A DNA stretch of 64,000 bases, taken from Actinospineispora spinosispora DSM 44797. Its GTDB lineage: Bacteria > Actinomycetota > Actinomycetes > Mycobacteriales > Pseudonocardiaceae. The stretch is from NCBI RefSeq assembly GCF_000429025.1, contig NZ_KE386838.1:283408-347407 (forward strand), written 5' to 3'. Below the pieces are notes generated by a model. That model ran no database searches. It worked only from the letters and a program-made list of their open reading frames with translations, and was not told the origin of the DNA. Both the position numbers and the translations under genes were made by a program. Of this stretch, positions 1 to 7,723 are shown in pieces (the stretch's first letter is position 1; the number at the start of each line of letters is the position of its first letter).

Positions 1-62
1 GCGCCGGCCGGGCGATCCTGGCCGGGCGTCGCCGCAAGGGCCGGGAGAAGCTGTCCGCCTGA
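1..62 (+). CDS. rpmH: 50S ribosomal protein L34, C-terminal end (5' truncated)
   Basis: The last 19 codons of bL34, a small basic protein of the large ribosomal subunit. Reading from base 3 gives AGRAILAGRRRKGREKLSA and a TGA at 60-62, which is the conserved basic tail of L34. The start lies outside the window. rnpA begins 16 bp downstream in the same direction, as in nearly all bacteria, so the window edge must lie close to dnaA and oriC. Confidence 0.95.
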   Translation, partial: AGRAILAGRRRKGREKLSA

Positions 63-78
63 TCGGGCGGGACGCACA

Positions 79-471
79 ATGCTCCCACCGACGGCGCGAC
101 TGACACACCGGGATGAGTTCACCGCGGTGGTCCGTCGCGGCCGTCGGTCAGGGAGATCCTTGTTGGTCATGCACATCCTGCTACCCGAACCGGCCGACCA
201 CGATGGGCCGAGGATCGGATTCGTGGTGAGCAAAGCGGTCGGCGGATCAGTGGTCCGCCATCGAGTGGCCCGGCGGCTCCGTCACGTCATGCGTGACCGG
301 CTGCCCCAGCTGCCCTCCGGATCCCGCGTCGTGGTCCGCGCACTCCCCCGATCGGCCACCGCCACCTCCGCGAAGCTGGCCGCCGACGCCGACCGTGCAC
401 TGTCGGTCCTCCTGCGTGACGTCCCCCGTGACCCTCCCGCGCCCGGTGCGTTCCGCCCGGACGGGTCATGA
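79..471 (+). CDS. rnpA: Ribonuclease P protein component
   Basis: Protein subunit of RNase P, which assists the catalytic RNA in removing 5' leaders from precursor tRNAs in the cytoplasm. At 130 residues it has the usual family length. The basic stretch VRHRVARRLRHVMRDRL (residues 59-75) corresponds to the family's arginine-rich RNA-binding motif. The ATG at 79 lies 16 bp after rpmH, and its TGA overlaps the yidD ATG (ATGA at 468-471), so translation of the two is probably coupled. The gene order rpmH-rnpA-yidD-yidC supports the call. Confidence 0.96.
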   Translation: MLPPTARLTHRDEFTAVVRRGRRSGRSLLVMHILLPEPADHDGPRIGFVVSKAVGGSVVRHRVARRLRHVMRDRLPQLPSGSRVVVRALPRSATATSAKLAADADRALSVLLRDVPRDPPAPGAFRPDGS

Positions 472-779
472 GCGAGGACGCGCAGCACGCTCCGATGCTG
501 GCCAGACCGCTGATCCTGCTCTTTCGCGGCTACCAGCGCTGGATCTCCCCCGTTCTACCACCGAGCTGCCGGTTCTACCCGAGCTGCAGCGCCTACGCGA
601 TCGAAGCCCTGCGGGTGCACGGGCTCGTCCGAGGTCTCGGTTTGACCGTGTGGCGACTACTGCGCTGCGCACCCTGGCACCCTGGAGGCATCGACCCCGT
701 GCCACCCAGTCGATCCCGCGCTGATGCGTCAGCTGAGGTTGGAACCACCAGCGCCACCGAGGAGCAAGCGTCGTGCTGA
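468..779 (+). CDS. yidD: Membrane protein insertion efficiency factor YidD
   Basis: Small accessory protein thought to help YidC-dependent membrane insertion. Its 103 residues contain the family core: RGYQRWISPVLPPSCRFYPS followed by CSAYAIEAL, with the conserved cysteines at residues 34 and 40, and the WHPGGIDPVPP block near residue 80. The hydrophobic start (ARPLILLF) suggests a membrane-associated amphipathic helix. It overlaps rnpA by 4 bp and yidC by 7 bp, which points to a tightly coupled operon. Confidence 0.95.
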   Translation: MSEDAQHAPMLARPLILLFRGYQRWISPVLPPSCRFYPSCSAYAIEALRVHGLVRGLGLTVWRLLRCAPWHPGGIDPVPPSRSRADASAEVGTTSATEEQASC

Positions 780-1888
780 ATTTCATCTACTGGCCGGTCT
801 CGGCGATCCTGTGGTTCTGGCACAAAGCCTTCGGCTATGTGCTGGGCGTGGACAACGGCGCGGCATGGGCCCTGTCCGTGACGTTCCTGGTCTTCACGCT
901 GCGGGCGATCCTGTACAAGCCGTTCGTGCACCAGGTCCGGTCCATGCGCAAGATGCAGGAGTTCTCCCCGGAGATCAAGAAGCTGCAGAAGAAGTACGCG
1001 GGCAACAAGCAGAAGCTCGCGGAAGAGATGCAGAAGCTCCAGAAGGAGCACGGCGTCAGCCCGCTCGGCGGCTGCCTGCCGATGCTGGTGCAGGTCCCGG
1101 TGTTCATCGGCCTGTTCCACGTGCTGAAGGGCTTCAACCCGCACTTCCCGAACAACTACATCTTCACCCGTACCGACATCGAGTCGTTCAACCGCGCCCA
1201 CGTGTTCGGCGCGAAGCTCGGTGCCGCGCTGATCCCCTACGGGCAGGGCTCGCTGCCGCTCGCGGAGTACAACACCACGGTCAGCCAGATGCTCATCGTG
1301 ATGATCCCGCTGATGATCGCGGCCGGCTTCTTCACCCACCTCACCGCCCGGCACAACGTCGCCCGGCAGACCGCGGTCCAGGAAGCCAACCCGCAGACCG
1401 CGATGATGAACAAACTGACGCTGTACGTCATGCCGATCGGTGTGGTCATCGGTGCGCCGTTCCTGCCGCTGGCGATCCTCATGTACTGGGTGTCGAACAA
1501 CCTGTGGACCCTCGGTCAGCAGCACCTCGTCTACAAGAAGATCGACGAGGAAGAGGCGGAGAAGGCCACCAAGAAGACCGAGGTCGCCCGCACTCTGGCA
1601 CCGAAGGTCGGCCAGAAGCCGATCGTCGAGAACAAGAAGAAGCCAGGCGCCAAGCCGATCACCCCGAGCAAGCGTCCCGCCGGTACCGAGGGCAAGCCCG
1701 AGCAGAAGCCCGCCGAGAACGCGGCTGACGCATCGAGCGCCGAGGACAAGCCGGCCGCGCAGCCCGGCACGGACACCAACGGCTCTGCTCCCCAGAGCAA
1801 CGGATCCACCAGCACGAACGGCGCGGGCAACCGTCGCAACGTGCAGTCGGGCGGAGCAGGTAACCGAGGTCGCAAGAGACAGCGGTGA
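773..1888 (+). CDS. yidC: YidC/Oxa1-family membrane protein insertase
   Basis: Inserts and folds inner-membrane proteins, alone or with SecYEG. It has 371 residues and starts at GTG 773, inside the end of yidD. The Oxa1 core covers about residues 1-250 with membrane segments near 5-25, 30-50, 105-120, 170-190 and 215-235. It lacks the large periplasmic domain of proteobacterial YidC, as is normal in actinobacteria. The cytoplasmic C-terminus (260-371) begins Lys/Glu-rich, becomes low-complexity Ala/Ser/Asn/Gly and ends NRGRKRQR. Basic tails of this kind often contact the ribosome; that role here is inference. Confidence 0.96.
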   Translation: MLNFIYWPVSAILWFWHKAFGYVLGVDNGAAWALSVTFLVFTLRAILYKPFVHQVRSMRKMQEFSPEIKKLQKKYAGNKQKLAEEMQKLQKEHGVSPLGGCLPMLVQVPVFIGLFHVLKGFNPHFPNNYIFTRTDIESFNRAHVFGAKLGAALIPYGQGSLPLAEYNTTVSQMLIVMIPLMIAAGFFTHLTARHNVARQTAVQEANPQTAMMNKLTLYVMPIGVVIGAPFLPLAILMYWVSNNLWTLGQQHLVYKKIDEEEAEKATKKTEVARTLAPKVGQKPIVENKKKPGAKPITPSKRPAGTEGKPEQKPAENAADASSAEDKPAAQPGTDTNGSAPQSNGSTSTNGAGNRRNVQSGGAGNRGRKRQR

Positions 1889-1974
1889 ACCCGACCGCCC
1901 CCCAATCCAACAAATCCGGTGGCGCGTGACAGCGGCCGGTACGGTGCTGCCCAGATGCGGCGAGAGGAGCAATC

Positions 1975-2517
1975 GTGGCGAAGACTGCGGAGGCTGACCA
2001 GGCGGACCACGCAGGTGGTGGCGAGCCGACCGGCGGCGGTAGCTCGCTGTCCGGCGAAGACCTGCTGATCCGTGAAGGTGACGTGGCGGCCGACTACCTG
2101 GAGCGGCTGCTCGACCTGCTCGACTACGACGGCGACCTCGACATCGACGTCGAAGCAGGACGAGCGGTCGTGAGCGTCGACGGCGGCGGCGACCTGACGA
2201 AGCTGGTCGGCGACAAGGGCGCCGGGCTCGAAGCACTGCAGGAACTGACCCGGCTCGCCGTTCAGCAGAACACCGGAACACGTAGCCGCCTCATGCTGGA
2301 CGTCGCAGGCTGGCGAGTGGCGCGTCGCGCGGAGCTGGCCGAGCTCGGGAAGATCACGGCACAGGACGTGCTGAACACCGGCGAGCCGGTGCGGATGCGA
2401 CCCATGACCCCGTTCGAGCGGAAGGTCGTTCACGACGCGGTCGCCGCGATTCGTGGGGTCACCAGCGAGAGCGAGGGCGAGGACCCCCGCCGGCGGGTCG
2501 TCATCTCGCCCAAGTAG
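1975..2517 (+). CDS. jag: Jag/KhpB RNA-binding protein (KH and R3H domains)
   Basis: RNA-binding protein linked to cell elongation and small-RNA biology in Gram-positives. It has 180 residues: an acidic Gly/Ser-rich N-terminus (1-28), a KH domain (about 55-115) with the loop GDKGAGLEALQELTRL, and an R3H domain (about 120-170) with PMTPFERKVVHDAV. The start is GTG 1975 because GAGAGGAG lies 6-14 bases upstream. It sits 86 bp after yidC. A parS site and a strong terminator follow at once, so the operon ends here rather than running into rsmG as it often does. Confidence 0.93.
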   Translation: MAKTAEADQADHAGGGEPTGGGSSLSGEDLLIREGDVAADYLERLLDLLDYDGDLDIDVEAGRAVVSVDGGGDLTKLVGDKGAGLEALQELTRLAVQQNTGTRSRLMLDVAGWRVARRAELAELGKITAQDVLNTGEPVRMRPMTPFERKVVHDAVAAIRGVTSESEGEDPRRRVVISPK

Positions 2518-2525
2518 CCGCTCCT

Positions 2526-2541
2526 GGTTTCACGTGAAACA
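2526..2541. promoter_or_regulatory. parS centromere site 1
   Basis: GGTTTCACGTGAAACA matches the ParB-binding consensus TGTTTCACGTGAAACA at 15 of 16 positions. It lies 8 bp after the jag stop codon, between the gene and its terminator. ParB encoded at 5.7 kb should load here. Confidence 0.93.
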
Positions 2542-2544
2542 AAA

Positions 2545-2580
2545 GCCCGCCCCGGTTTCTGCCGGGGCGGGTTTTGTTTT
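2545..2580 (+). terminator. Intrinsic terminator of the rpmH-jag operon
   Basis: A GC-rich hairpin with arms CCCGCCCCGG and CCGGGGCGGG, a 6-base loop (TTTCTG) and a tail TTTTGTTTT. This is a textbook Rho-independent terminator directly after jag and parS site 1. Confidence 0.93.
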
Positions 2581-2740
2581 GGGGTCTTGGGGTCGGGTCT
2601 TACTGCTCGCAGGGGGTGTTGTGGCTGGGTTGGCTGTGGCTGGGTTGGGTGGCTTGGGTTGTGGGCCTGCGGGGGTGGGTGGGTTTTGCAGGTCGGGCTG
2701 TGGGGTTTTAGCGGTGGGTGGAGGTGCAGGCTGTGTTGCC

Positions 2741-2960
2741 TGGCCTGTTCCGCGCGATATTTTTCTGTGACCACCCCGGCTCGCGTAAACGCTCGCTGGG
2801 GTACTCCCAGAAAAAAAGGCTCGAGGACTCGCCCAACCGCGCGCTTGGTGCCCCGGCTTGGGAGCCGCCCCTCATGCACTACCCGCCTTCGGCGGAACCC
2901 CTCCGGGCGCCTTTGCGGGGCCCACCTGTGAAACGTGCGTCGCCCCATTCCCGGTGCTGG
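2741..2960 (+). repeat. Dispersed intergenic element, copy A
   Basis: Begins TGGCCTGTTCCGCGCGATAT. It contains the imperfect palindromic core TTTTTCTGTGACCACCCC...GGGGTACTCCCAGAAAAA (about 2759-2817), then CTCGAGGACTCGCCCAACCG and GGGAGCCGCC. Its distal third (CGCCTTCGGCGGAACCCCT) has diverged from the other copies but still folds into hairpins. It forms the left arm of the giant inverted repeat. Confidence 0.8.
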
Positions 2961-3068
2961 GTGAGGGGGCTCTAGACATGACCCGCATCCCACGACGAAC
3001 GCCTGCGCTCCACCAGGAATGCTGTGCAGCCGCACCAGGACTGCCTGCGCATGTACAAGTGTCTTGAA

Positions 3069-3275
3069 AGCCGGCTCCGCGAGTCTCCGAAGGAGTTCCG
3101 GCGAAGGCCGGCGTAGTGAATGTCCGCGACCACCCACCCAGCTGCCAGGGCGGCTCTCGGGGTTCCCCCGAGCGCGCGCCCGGGCGAGTCCTCGAGCCTT
3201 TTTTTCTGGGAGTACCCCAGCGAGCGTTTACGCGAGCCGGGGTGGTCACAGAAAAAAGTCGCGCGCGGGACAGGC
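3069..3275 (-). repeat. Dispersed intergenic element, copy B (inverted)
   Basis: Reverse-oriented copy. It starts GCCGGCTCCGCGAGTCTCCG, passes through the nested hairpin GTTCCGGCGAAGGCCGGC and GTGAATGTCCGC, then the core TTTTTTTCTGGGAGTACCCC...GGTCACAGAAAAAA, and ends near CGGGACAGGCCC. It pairs with copy A in the giant inverted repeat. Confidence 0.85.
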
Positions 3276-3424
3276 CCAACAAGCCAGCCTGCACCTCCAC
3301 CCACCGCTAGAGCCCCACAGCCTGAGCTACCCACGCCAACCACCCCCGCAGGCCCACATGCCCGAGCTACCCTGCCCAACCACAGCTAGCTCACCCACCG
3401 GCCACCCCCAGCCCCCAGAATCCG

Positions 3425-3446
3425 TAATTCATCGTATGATGAATTA
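3425..3446. promoter_or_regulatory. AT-rich perfect palindrome (orphan operator-like site)
   Basis: TAATTCATC-GTAT-GATGAATTA has perfect 9-bp arms and is strikingly AT-rich against a background near 70% GC. It looks like a binding site for a dimeric regulator, but no regulator gene is adjacent. A second small hairpin (CCTGGT-CGCA-ACCAGG, 3459-3474) follows. Function unknown. Confidence 0.5.
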
Positions 3447-3921
3447 GCCATAAGCCCGCCTGGTCGCAACCAGGAGGCGCGTCCAGATCGGGTCGGGCTC
3501 CCCGGTCGCGGCCCCACGTGATCACGCCTCTCCGGCCATCTCAGGGCGCGCTCATTTCGCCAGATCTGACGTCGCCTCGCTCCGCGGGTAGGACCCCAGC
3601 GATGTGGTCAAGCTCGAGATCTCAGAGCCTCTCATCGCCTCGCCCCAAACGACCCCACGACCGATCAGAGATCAACAAATGCGTGGTTTCACGTGAAACA
3701 TCGGAGGGTTCGGCCGAACGAGAAGCGTCGGGGGCGGAAGGCATAATTGGCTGTGCCCGCCTCTCGCGTCGTCGGCCATCCTCAATCACGATCGTCACCC
3801 CAGTGCGTCGCCGTTTTCACTCGGCGCCGTGTCGATGCGAGTGATCTGCACGGGCGAAGCGGAGCGGTCTAGTGAGTAGCGGGGACGGGACAGTGAGTAA
3901 GTCGCACGGCGGGAGTTGGAG
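3447..3921. other. Gene-free stretch upstream of rsmG
   Basis: About 475 bp with no convincing gene. It holds the 3459-3474 hairpin, a loosely repeated AGATCT/CGCCTCGC segment (3560-3640), parS site 2 and the promoter region of rsmG, where GCATAATTGG near 3741 is a possible -10 region. I saw no DnaA boxes. Confidence 0.5.
3685..3700. promoter_or_regulatory. parS centromere site 2
   Basis: GGTTTCACGTGAAACA is identical to site 1 and matches the ParB consensus at 15 of 16 positions. It lies about 220 bp upstream of rsmG-parA-parB. Confidence 0.93.
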
Positions 3922-4632
3922 ATGATGACCGACTTGGGTCTCTCGGATGTTCCCGCTGAGTTGGCGGGGCCGGCGGCGGAGCTGTTCGGTGATCGGCTGG
4001 CCGGCGTGCGTCGGTACGCGGCCCTGCTGGCGGACACCGGTGTGGCGCACGGACTGATCGGTCCGAGCGAGGGTGGTCGAATCTGGCAGCGTCATCTACT
4101 GAACTGTGCGGTCATGGCGGAGCTGATCGAGCCGGATGCGCGCGTTCTCGATATCGGGTCCGGGGCCGGCTTGCCGGGTATCCCCCTGGCGCTTGCTCGG
4201 CCCGATCTGGAGATCGTTCTGCTGGAGCCGATGGCTCGGCGGGTCGAGTGGCTGCGGTCGACCGTGGCCGAGCTCGACCTTCCGATCACGGTCGCCCGGG
4301 GCCGTGCCGAGGAACGGACGGTTCAGCGAGACTGGGCCGGCGCGGATGTGGTGACGGCGCGAGCCGTTGCCCCGCTGGCTCGGCTGGCCGGTTGGGCGCT
4401 GCCGTTGACTCGGATCGGTGGGCGCATGTTGGCACTGAAGGGTGCATCCGCGGCCGAAGAGGTGGATCGGGACCGTGCGGCGGTGCGTGGTTTTGGAGGG
4501 TCGGCACCGCGCGTGGTCCAATGCGGGAGCACGCTTGTCGATCCGCCGACCACCGTTGTCATAGTGGAGCGGACGGCCGCGAAAGTGGGTTCTCGAGCGG
4601 CGAGCGCGGCATCGAGGGGGCGGAAGCGATGA
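3922..4632 (+). CDS. rsmG: 16S rRNA m7G methyltransferase RsmG (GidB)
   Basis: SAM-dependent methyltransferase that makes 7-methylguanosine at the 530-loop G527 of 16S rRNA (E. coli numbering); its loss commonly gives low-level streptomycin resistance. 236 residues. The SAM-binding motif VLDIGSGAGLPGIPLA and the downstream LLEPMARRVEWL are clear. ATG 3922 is preferred over TTG 3916 because GGGAG (3911-3915) would touch the TTG; ATG 3925 is also possible. Its TGA overlaps the parA ATG (4629-4632), giving the usual rsmG-parA-parB operon. Confidence 0.94.
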   Translation: MMTDLGLSDVPAELAGPAAELFGDRLAGVRRYAALLADTGVAHGLIGPSEGGRIWQRHLLNCAVMAELIEPDARVLDIGSGAGLPGIPLALARPDLEIVLLEPMARRVEWLRSTVAELDLPITVARGRAEERTVQRDWAGADVVTARAVAPLARLAGWALPLTRIGGRMLALKGASAAEEVDRDRAAVRGFGGSAPRVVQCGSTLVDPPTTVVIVERTAAKVGSRAASAASRGRKR

Positions 4633-5702
4633 GTGCCCGACCGTTCGACGAACACCAGAGCGACTACGGCGACGATGCCGATCGCGGCGTCAACACCGGC
4701 GCGAGTTCTACCGATGTTTCACGTGAAACATCGGCCGCTGGTCCGGCAATGACGATGACGGGCCGGAACACCAGCTACCGAGCCAAGCGCGCGAACAGCG
4801 CGCAGGCTCCCACGACATCGGAGGAGTTTATGTGGACTCCCATCGCTGAAGAAGCAGAACGTGCCGCGCGGGTGCTCCATCCGCACGGACGCGAGATGCA
4901 GAGACCGGCACAGCGGCGGATTCTCACGGTTGCCAACCAGAAGGGCGGCGTCGGTAAGACGACGAGCACGGTGAACCTGGCCGCCGCTCTCACGTCCTAC
5001 GGAATGCGCGTCCTGGTGGTCGACCTCGACCCGCAGGGCAACGCCAGCACCGCGCTCGGGGTCGAGCACACGAGCGGCACACCCTCGGTCTACGAGGCAC
5101 TGCTGGGCGAGATCGAGCTGGCCGACGCGGTTCAGGAGAGCACGCAGTCCCCCGAGCTCCTGTGCGTGCCGGCGACGATCGATCTGGCCGGCGCCGAGAT
5201 CGAGTTGGTCAGCATGGTCGCCCGGGAGGCGCGGCTGAAGCAGGCGCTGAACGACGAGGCGCTCGACGAGCTGGACGTGGATTACGTCCTGATCGACTGC
5301 CCGCCGTCGCTCGGCCTTCTGACGGTCAACGCGCTCGTGGCGGCGGCGGAGGTGCTCATCCCGATCCAGTGCGAGTACTACGCGCTGGAGGGTGTGGGGC
5401 AGCTGCTGAACAACATCGAGCTGGTGCGCGCCCACCTGAACACCTCGCTGAACATCTCGACGATCCTGCTCACCATGTACGACGGACGCACCAAGCTGGC
5501 TGATCAGGTGACGACCGAAGTTCGTCAGCACTTCGGCGACCGTGTGCTGCGAACCGTCATCCCGCGCAGCGTGAAGGTGTCCGAGGCTCCCGGCTTCGGG
5601 CAGACGATTCTGGCTTACGATCCGGGCTCGCGGGGCGCGATGAGCTACCTCGACGCGGCACGGGAAATGGTGGCGCAACAGGACGCGGGGACCGGCAGGT
5701 GA
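4629..5702 (+). CDS. parA: Chromosome partitioning ATPase ParA (Soj)
   Basis: Walker-type ATPase that binds DNA as an ATP dimer and drives ParB-parS origin segregation. It has 357 residues with a polar, poorly structured N-terminal extension of about 97 residues before the core. Visible motifs: deviant Walker A NQKGGVGKTT, A' VVDLDPQGN and Walker B DYVLIDCPPS. The ATG overlaps the rsmG stop, and its own TGA overlaps the parB GTG (5699-5702). Codons 29-34 contain a perfect parS sequence, so the centromere is partly written into the parA coding region. Confidence 0.96.
   Translation: MSARPFDEHQSDYGDDADRGVNTGASSTDVSRETSAAGPAMTMTGRNTSYRAKRANSAQAPTTSEEFMWTPIAEEAERAARVLHPHGREMQRPAQRRILTVANQKGGVGKTTSTVNLAAALTSYGMRVLVVDLDPQGNASTALGVEHTSGTPSVYEALLGEIELADAVQESTQSPELLCVPATIDLAGAEIELVSMVAREARLKQALNDEALDELDVDYVLIDCPPSLGLLTVNALVAAAEVLIPIQCEYYALEGVGQLLNNIELVRAHLNTSLNISTILLTMYDGRTKLADQVTTEVRQHFGDRVLRTVIPRSVKVSEAPGFGQTILAYDPGSRGAMSYLDAAREMVAQQDAGTGR
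4715..4730. promoter_or_regulatory. parS centromere site 3 (inside parA)
   Basis: TGTTTCACGTGAAACA is a perfect 16/16 match to the ParB-binding consensus, within the parA N-terminal extension where it encodes ...DVSRETS.... ParB bound here could also influence parAB transcription; that is inference. Confidence 0.96.
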
Positions 5703-6685
5703 ACACACGCAAGGGCGGCCTCGGCCGCGGGTTGGCGGCGTTGATTCCAGCGGCACCGGACGGCGCTCCGGCGCAACCGGGACCGGGGGTCGCGGTACCG
5801 ATCGCGAGTAGGACGAACGGCGCGGACAAGGCGGTTGCCGACGAGGTCGCCGGCACCGTGGCGGGCGCCAGCTACCGCGAGCTGACGACGTCGTCGATCG
5901 CACCGAACCCGCAGCAGCCCCGTCGGCAGTTCGACGAGGAAGCCCTTGCCGAGTTGTCGCACTCCATCAAGGAGTTCGGCCTCCTGCAGCCGATCGTCGT
6001 CCGCGAGGTCGGCCGCGAGAAGTTCCAACTCATCATGGGTGAGCGGCGGTGGCGAGCCGCGCAGCTCGCCGGCCTGGAGCGGCTGCCGGCGATCGTGCGG
6101 CAGACCGAGGACGACGCGTTGCTGCGTGACGCACTGCTGGAGAACATCCACCGGGTCCAGCTCAACCCCCTGGAGGAGGCTGCCGCCTACGAGCAGCTGC
6201 TCGCCGAGTTCGGCGTCACCCACGACCAGCTCGCCGACCGTCTCGGCCGCAGCCGTCCGGTCGTGACCAACATGATTCGTCTTCTCCGGCTGCCCGTCGC
6301 GGTGCAGCGCCGGGTCGCCGCCGGAGTCCTGTCCGCCGGCCACGCCAGGGCGCTGCTGGGAGTAGACGATGTGGGCCGTCAGGAGGAGCTGGCGGCCCGC
6401 GTGGTGGCTGAGGGTATGTCGGTGAGGGCGACCGAGGAAGCGGTCACCCTGGCCAAACGAGACCCCGATCGGCCCCGCTCGGCCGGGCCGTCCCGCAAGC
6501 CCACCCGTCCCCCGGAGATCGATCAGCTCGCCAGTCGGTTGTCGGACTCGTTCGACACCCGGGTGAAGGTCGAGCTCGGTCAGCGCAAGGGCAAGATCGT
6601 GGTGGAGTTCGGTTCGCTGGACGACCTGGAGCGCATCGTCGCCCTGATGAACCCGGGAGCTTCGATCACACCGCCCGACGCCTGA
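5699..6685 (+). CDS. parB: Chromosome partitioning protein ParB
   Basis: CTP-dependent DNA clamp that loads at parS and spreads to form the partition complex with ParA. It has 328 residues: a basic start (NTRKGGLGRGLAALIP, a likely ParA-interacting segment), the N-terminal CTPase domain with GERRWRAAQLAGL and ENIHRVQLNPLEEA, a helix-turn-helix near THDQLADRLGRSRPVVTNMI, and a C-terminal dimerisation domain (about 275-328). The GTG start overlaps the parA stop. A bidirectional terminator and parS site 4 follow. Confidence 0.96.
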   Translation: MNTRKGGLGRGLAALIPAAPDGAPAQPGPGVAVPIASRTNGADKAVADEVAGTVAGASYRELTTSSIAPNPQQPRRQFDEEALAELSHSIKEFGLLQPIVVREVGREKFQLIMGERRWRAAQLAGLERLPAIVRQTEDDALLRDALLENIHRVQLNPLEEAAAYEQLLAEFGVTHDQLADRLGRSRPVVTNMIRLLRLPVAVQRRVAAGVLSAGHARALLGVDDVGRQEELAARVVAEGMSVRATEEAVTLAKRDPDRPRSAGPSRKPTRPPEIDQLASRLSDSFDTRVKVELGQRKGKIVVEFGSLDDLERIVALMNPGASITPPDA

Positions 6686-6704
6686 CAGCTCCCCCGCTCG
6701 ACAC

Positions 6705-6747
6705 ACAACGACGCCGCACCCGAGATCGATGGGTGCGGCGTCGTTGT
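6705..6747. terminator. Bidirectional terminator between parB and ddl
   Basis: A perfect 17-bp stem, ACAACGACGCCGCACCC and GGGTGCGGCGTCGTTGT, closes a 9-base loop between convergent genes. Its right arm runs into parS site 4: the final TGT is shared. Confidence 0.9.
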
Positions 6748-6760
6748 TTCACGTGAAACG
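6745..6760. promoter_or_regulatory. parS centromere site 4
   Basis: TGTTTCACGTGAAACG matches the consensus at 15 of 16 positions. It shares three bases with the parB terminator stem and ends 5 bp before the ddl stop codon. Confidence 0.92.
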
Positions 6761-6765
6761 TACGC

Positions 6766-7710
6766 TCAGCTCCGACGGATCGCCTCGTCGATGAGCGTGC
6801 TGAACAACTGGCCGAGGTGCTCGCCCTCGGTGGCCATCGCGGTCGGCAGCAGCGAGGTCTCGGTCAGTCCGGGGAAGGTGTTCACCTCGAGGACCACGAC
6901 CGTGCCGTCCTCGGTGACGATCGCGTCGGTGCGGGACAGGTCGCGCAGCCCCAGCAGCCGGTGGACCTCCAGCGCGGCCTGCTCGGCGGCGCGCAGCACG
7001 TCCGGGTCGAGTCGGGCCGGACACGGGAACGTGGTCGCCCCCTGGGTGTAGCGGGCGGTGTAGTCGTACACACCGCCCTTCGCGCACACCTCGACGACCG
7101 GGAGCGCGCGCGGCGTCGGGTCCGCGATCACCGAGACGGCGACCTCGGTCCCGGTGATGTAGCGCTCGGCGAGGACGGCGGTTCCATAGGCGAGGCAGTC
7201 CACCATCGCGGCGGGCAGGTCCTCGGCGTCGCGCACCAGCCGGGCACCCAGGGCAGAGCCGCCCTGGTCCGGCTTGATCATCATGGGCAGGCCGAGCCGG
7301 GACACCATGGCGTCCAGCACGCCGCGCGCCCCCAACTCGCGGAACGTCGCGTGCGGCAGCGTGACCCAGTCCGGCGTGTGCAGACCGGCCCTGGCGATCT
7401 CCGCCTTCGCCGTCGGCTTGTCCCAGGCCAGCCGGCACGCCCGGGAGCCGGAACCGACGAACGGCACGTCGAGCATCTCCAGCACGCTCTGGACCGCGCC
7501 GTTCTCCCCGTCCCCGCCGTGCAGCGCGATGAGGACCGCCTCGGGTCGTTCGGTCCGCAACCTGTCGAGCAGGCCGGCGTCGGCGTCCCACTCCGAGACG
7601 ACCGCTCCGACGTCACGCAGGTCGGCGGCGAGTCGCCGCCCGGACCGCAAGGACACCTCGCGCTCGTGCGACAACCCGCCTGCCAAGACCGCTACTGTTC
7701 GCTCACCCAC
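6766..7710 (-). CDS. ddl: D-alanine--D-alanine ligase
   Basis: ATP-grasp enzyme that makes D-Ala-D-Ala for the peptidoglycan stem peptide in the cytoplasm. It has 314 residues. The N-terminal GGLSHEREVSLRSG and ALHGGDGENG contact substrate, the middle carries the ATP-grasp fold (MMIKPDQGGSALGA), and LEVNTFPGLTETS is the C-terminal metal- and substrate-binding signature. Start is GTG 7710. It is convergent with parB and 13 bp downstream of an aminotransferase on the same strand, a possible two-gene unit. Confidence 0.93.
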   Translation of the reverse strand: MGERTVAVLAGGLSHEREVSLRSGRRLAADLRDVGAVVSEWDADAGLLDRLRTERPEAVLIALHGGDGENGAVQSVLEMLDVPFVGSGSRACRLAWDKPTAKAEIARAGLHTPDWVTLPHATFRELGARGVLDAMVSRLGLPMMIKPDQGGSALGARLVRDAEDLPAAMVDCLAYGTAVLAERYITGTEVAVSVIADPTPRALPVVEVCAKGGVYDYTARYTQGATTFPCPARLDPDVLRAAEQAALEVHRLLGLRDLSRTDAIVTEDGTVVVLEVNTFPGLTETSLLPTAMATEGEHLGQLFSTLIDEAIRRS

Positions 7711-7723
7711 GCGGTGAGCGTAC

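Larger units (their letters stand above)
2581..3400. repeat. Giant imperfect inverted repeat in the jag-rsmG gap
   Basis: No credible gene lies between 2518 and 3921. Two arms, about 2629-2960 and 3069-3395, are reverse complements over most of their length. Each holds one copy of the dispersed ~210-bp element (entries at 2741 and 3069) plus a G/T-rich outer flank sharing GTGGGCCTGCGGGGGTGG and GCGGTGGGTGGAGGTGCAGG. The inner spacer is about 2960-3068. The apparent ORFs here have low-complexity products that recur at every copy, so I treat them as spurious. In related genomes jag and rsmG are normally close together, so this looks like inserted DNA. Confidence 0.8.

Noticed and set aside
2587..3389. 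Several small ORFs with recurring peptides such as FFWEYPSERLREPGWSQK
   Set aside because: The same peptides appear at every copy of the dispersed element in changing frames, so they are translations of repeat DNA, not genes.
2518..3921. Replication origin (oriC) in the long jag-rsmG gap
   Set aside because: No DnaA boxes (TTATCCACA-like) were seen; with rpmH at the left edge, oriC is expected just outside the window near dnaA.
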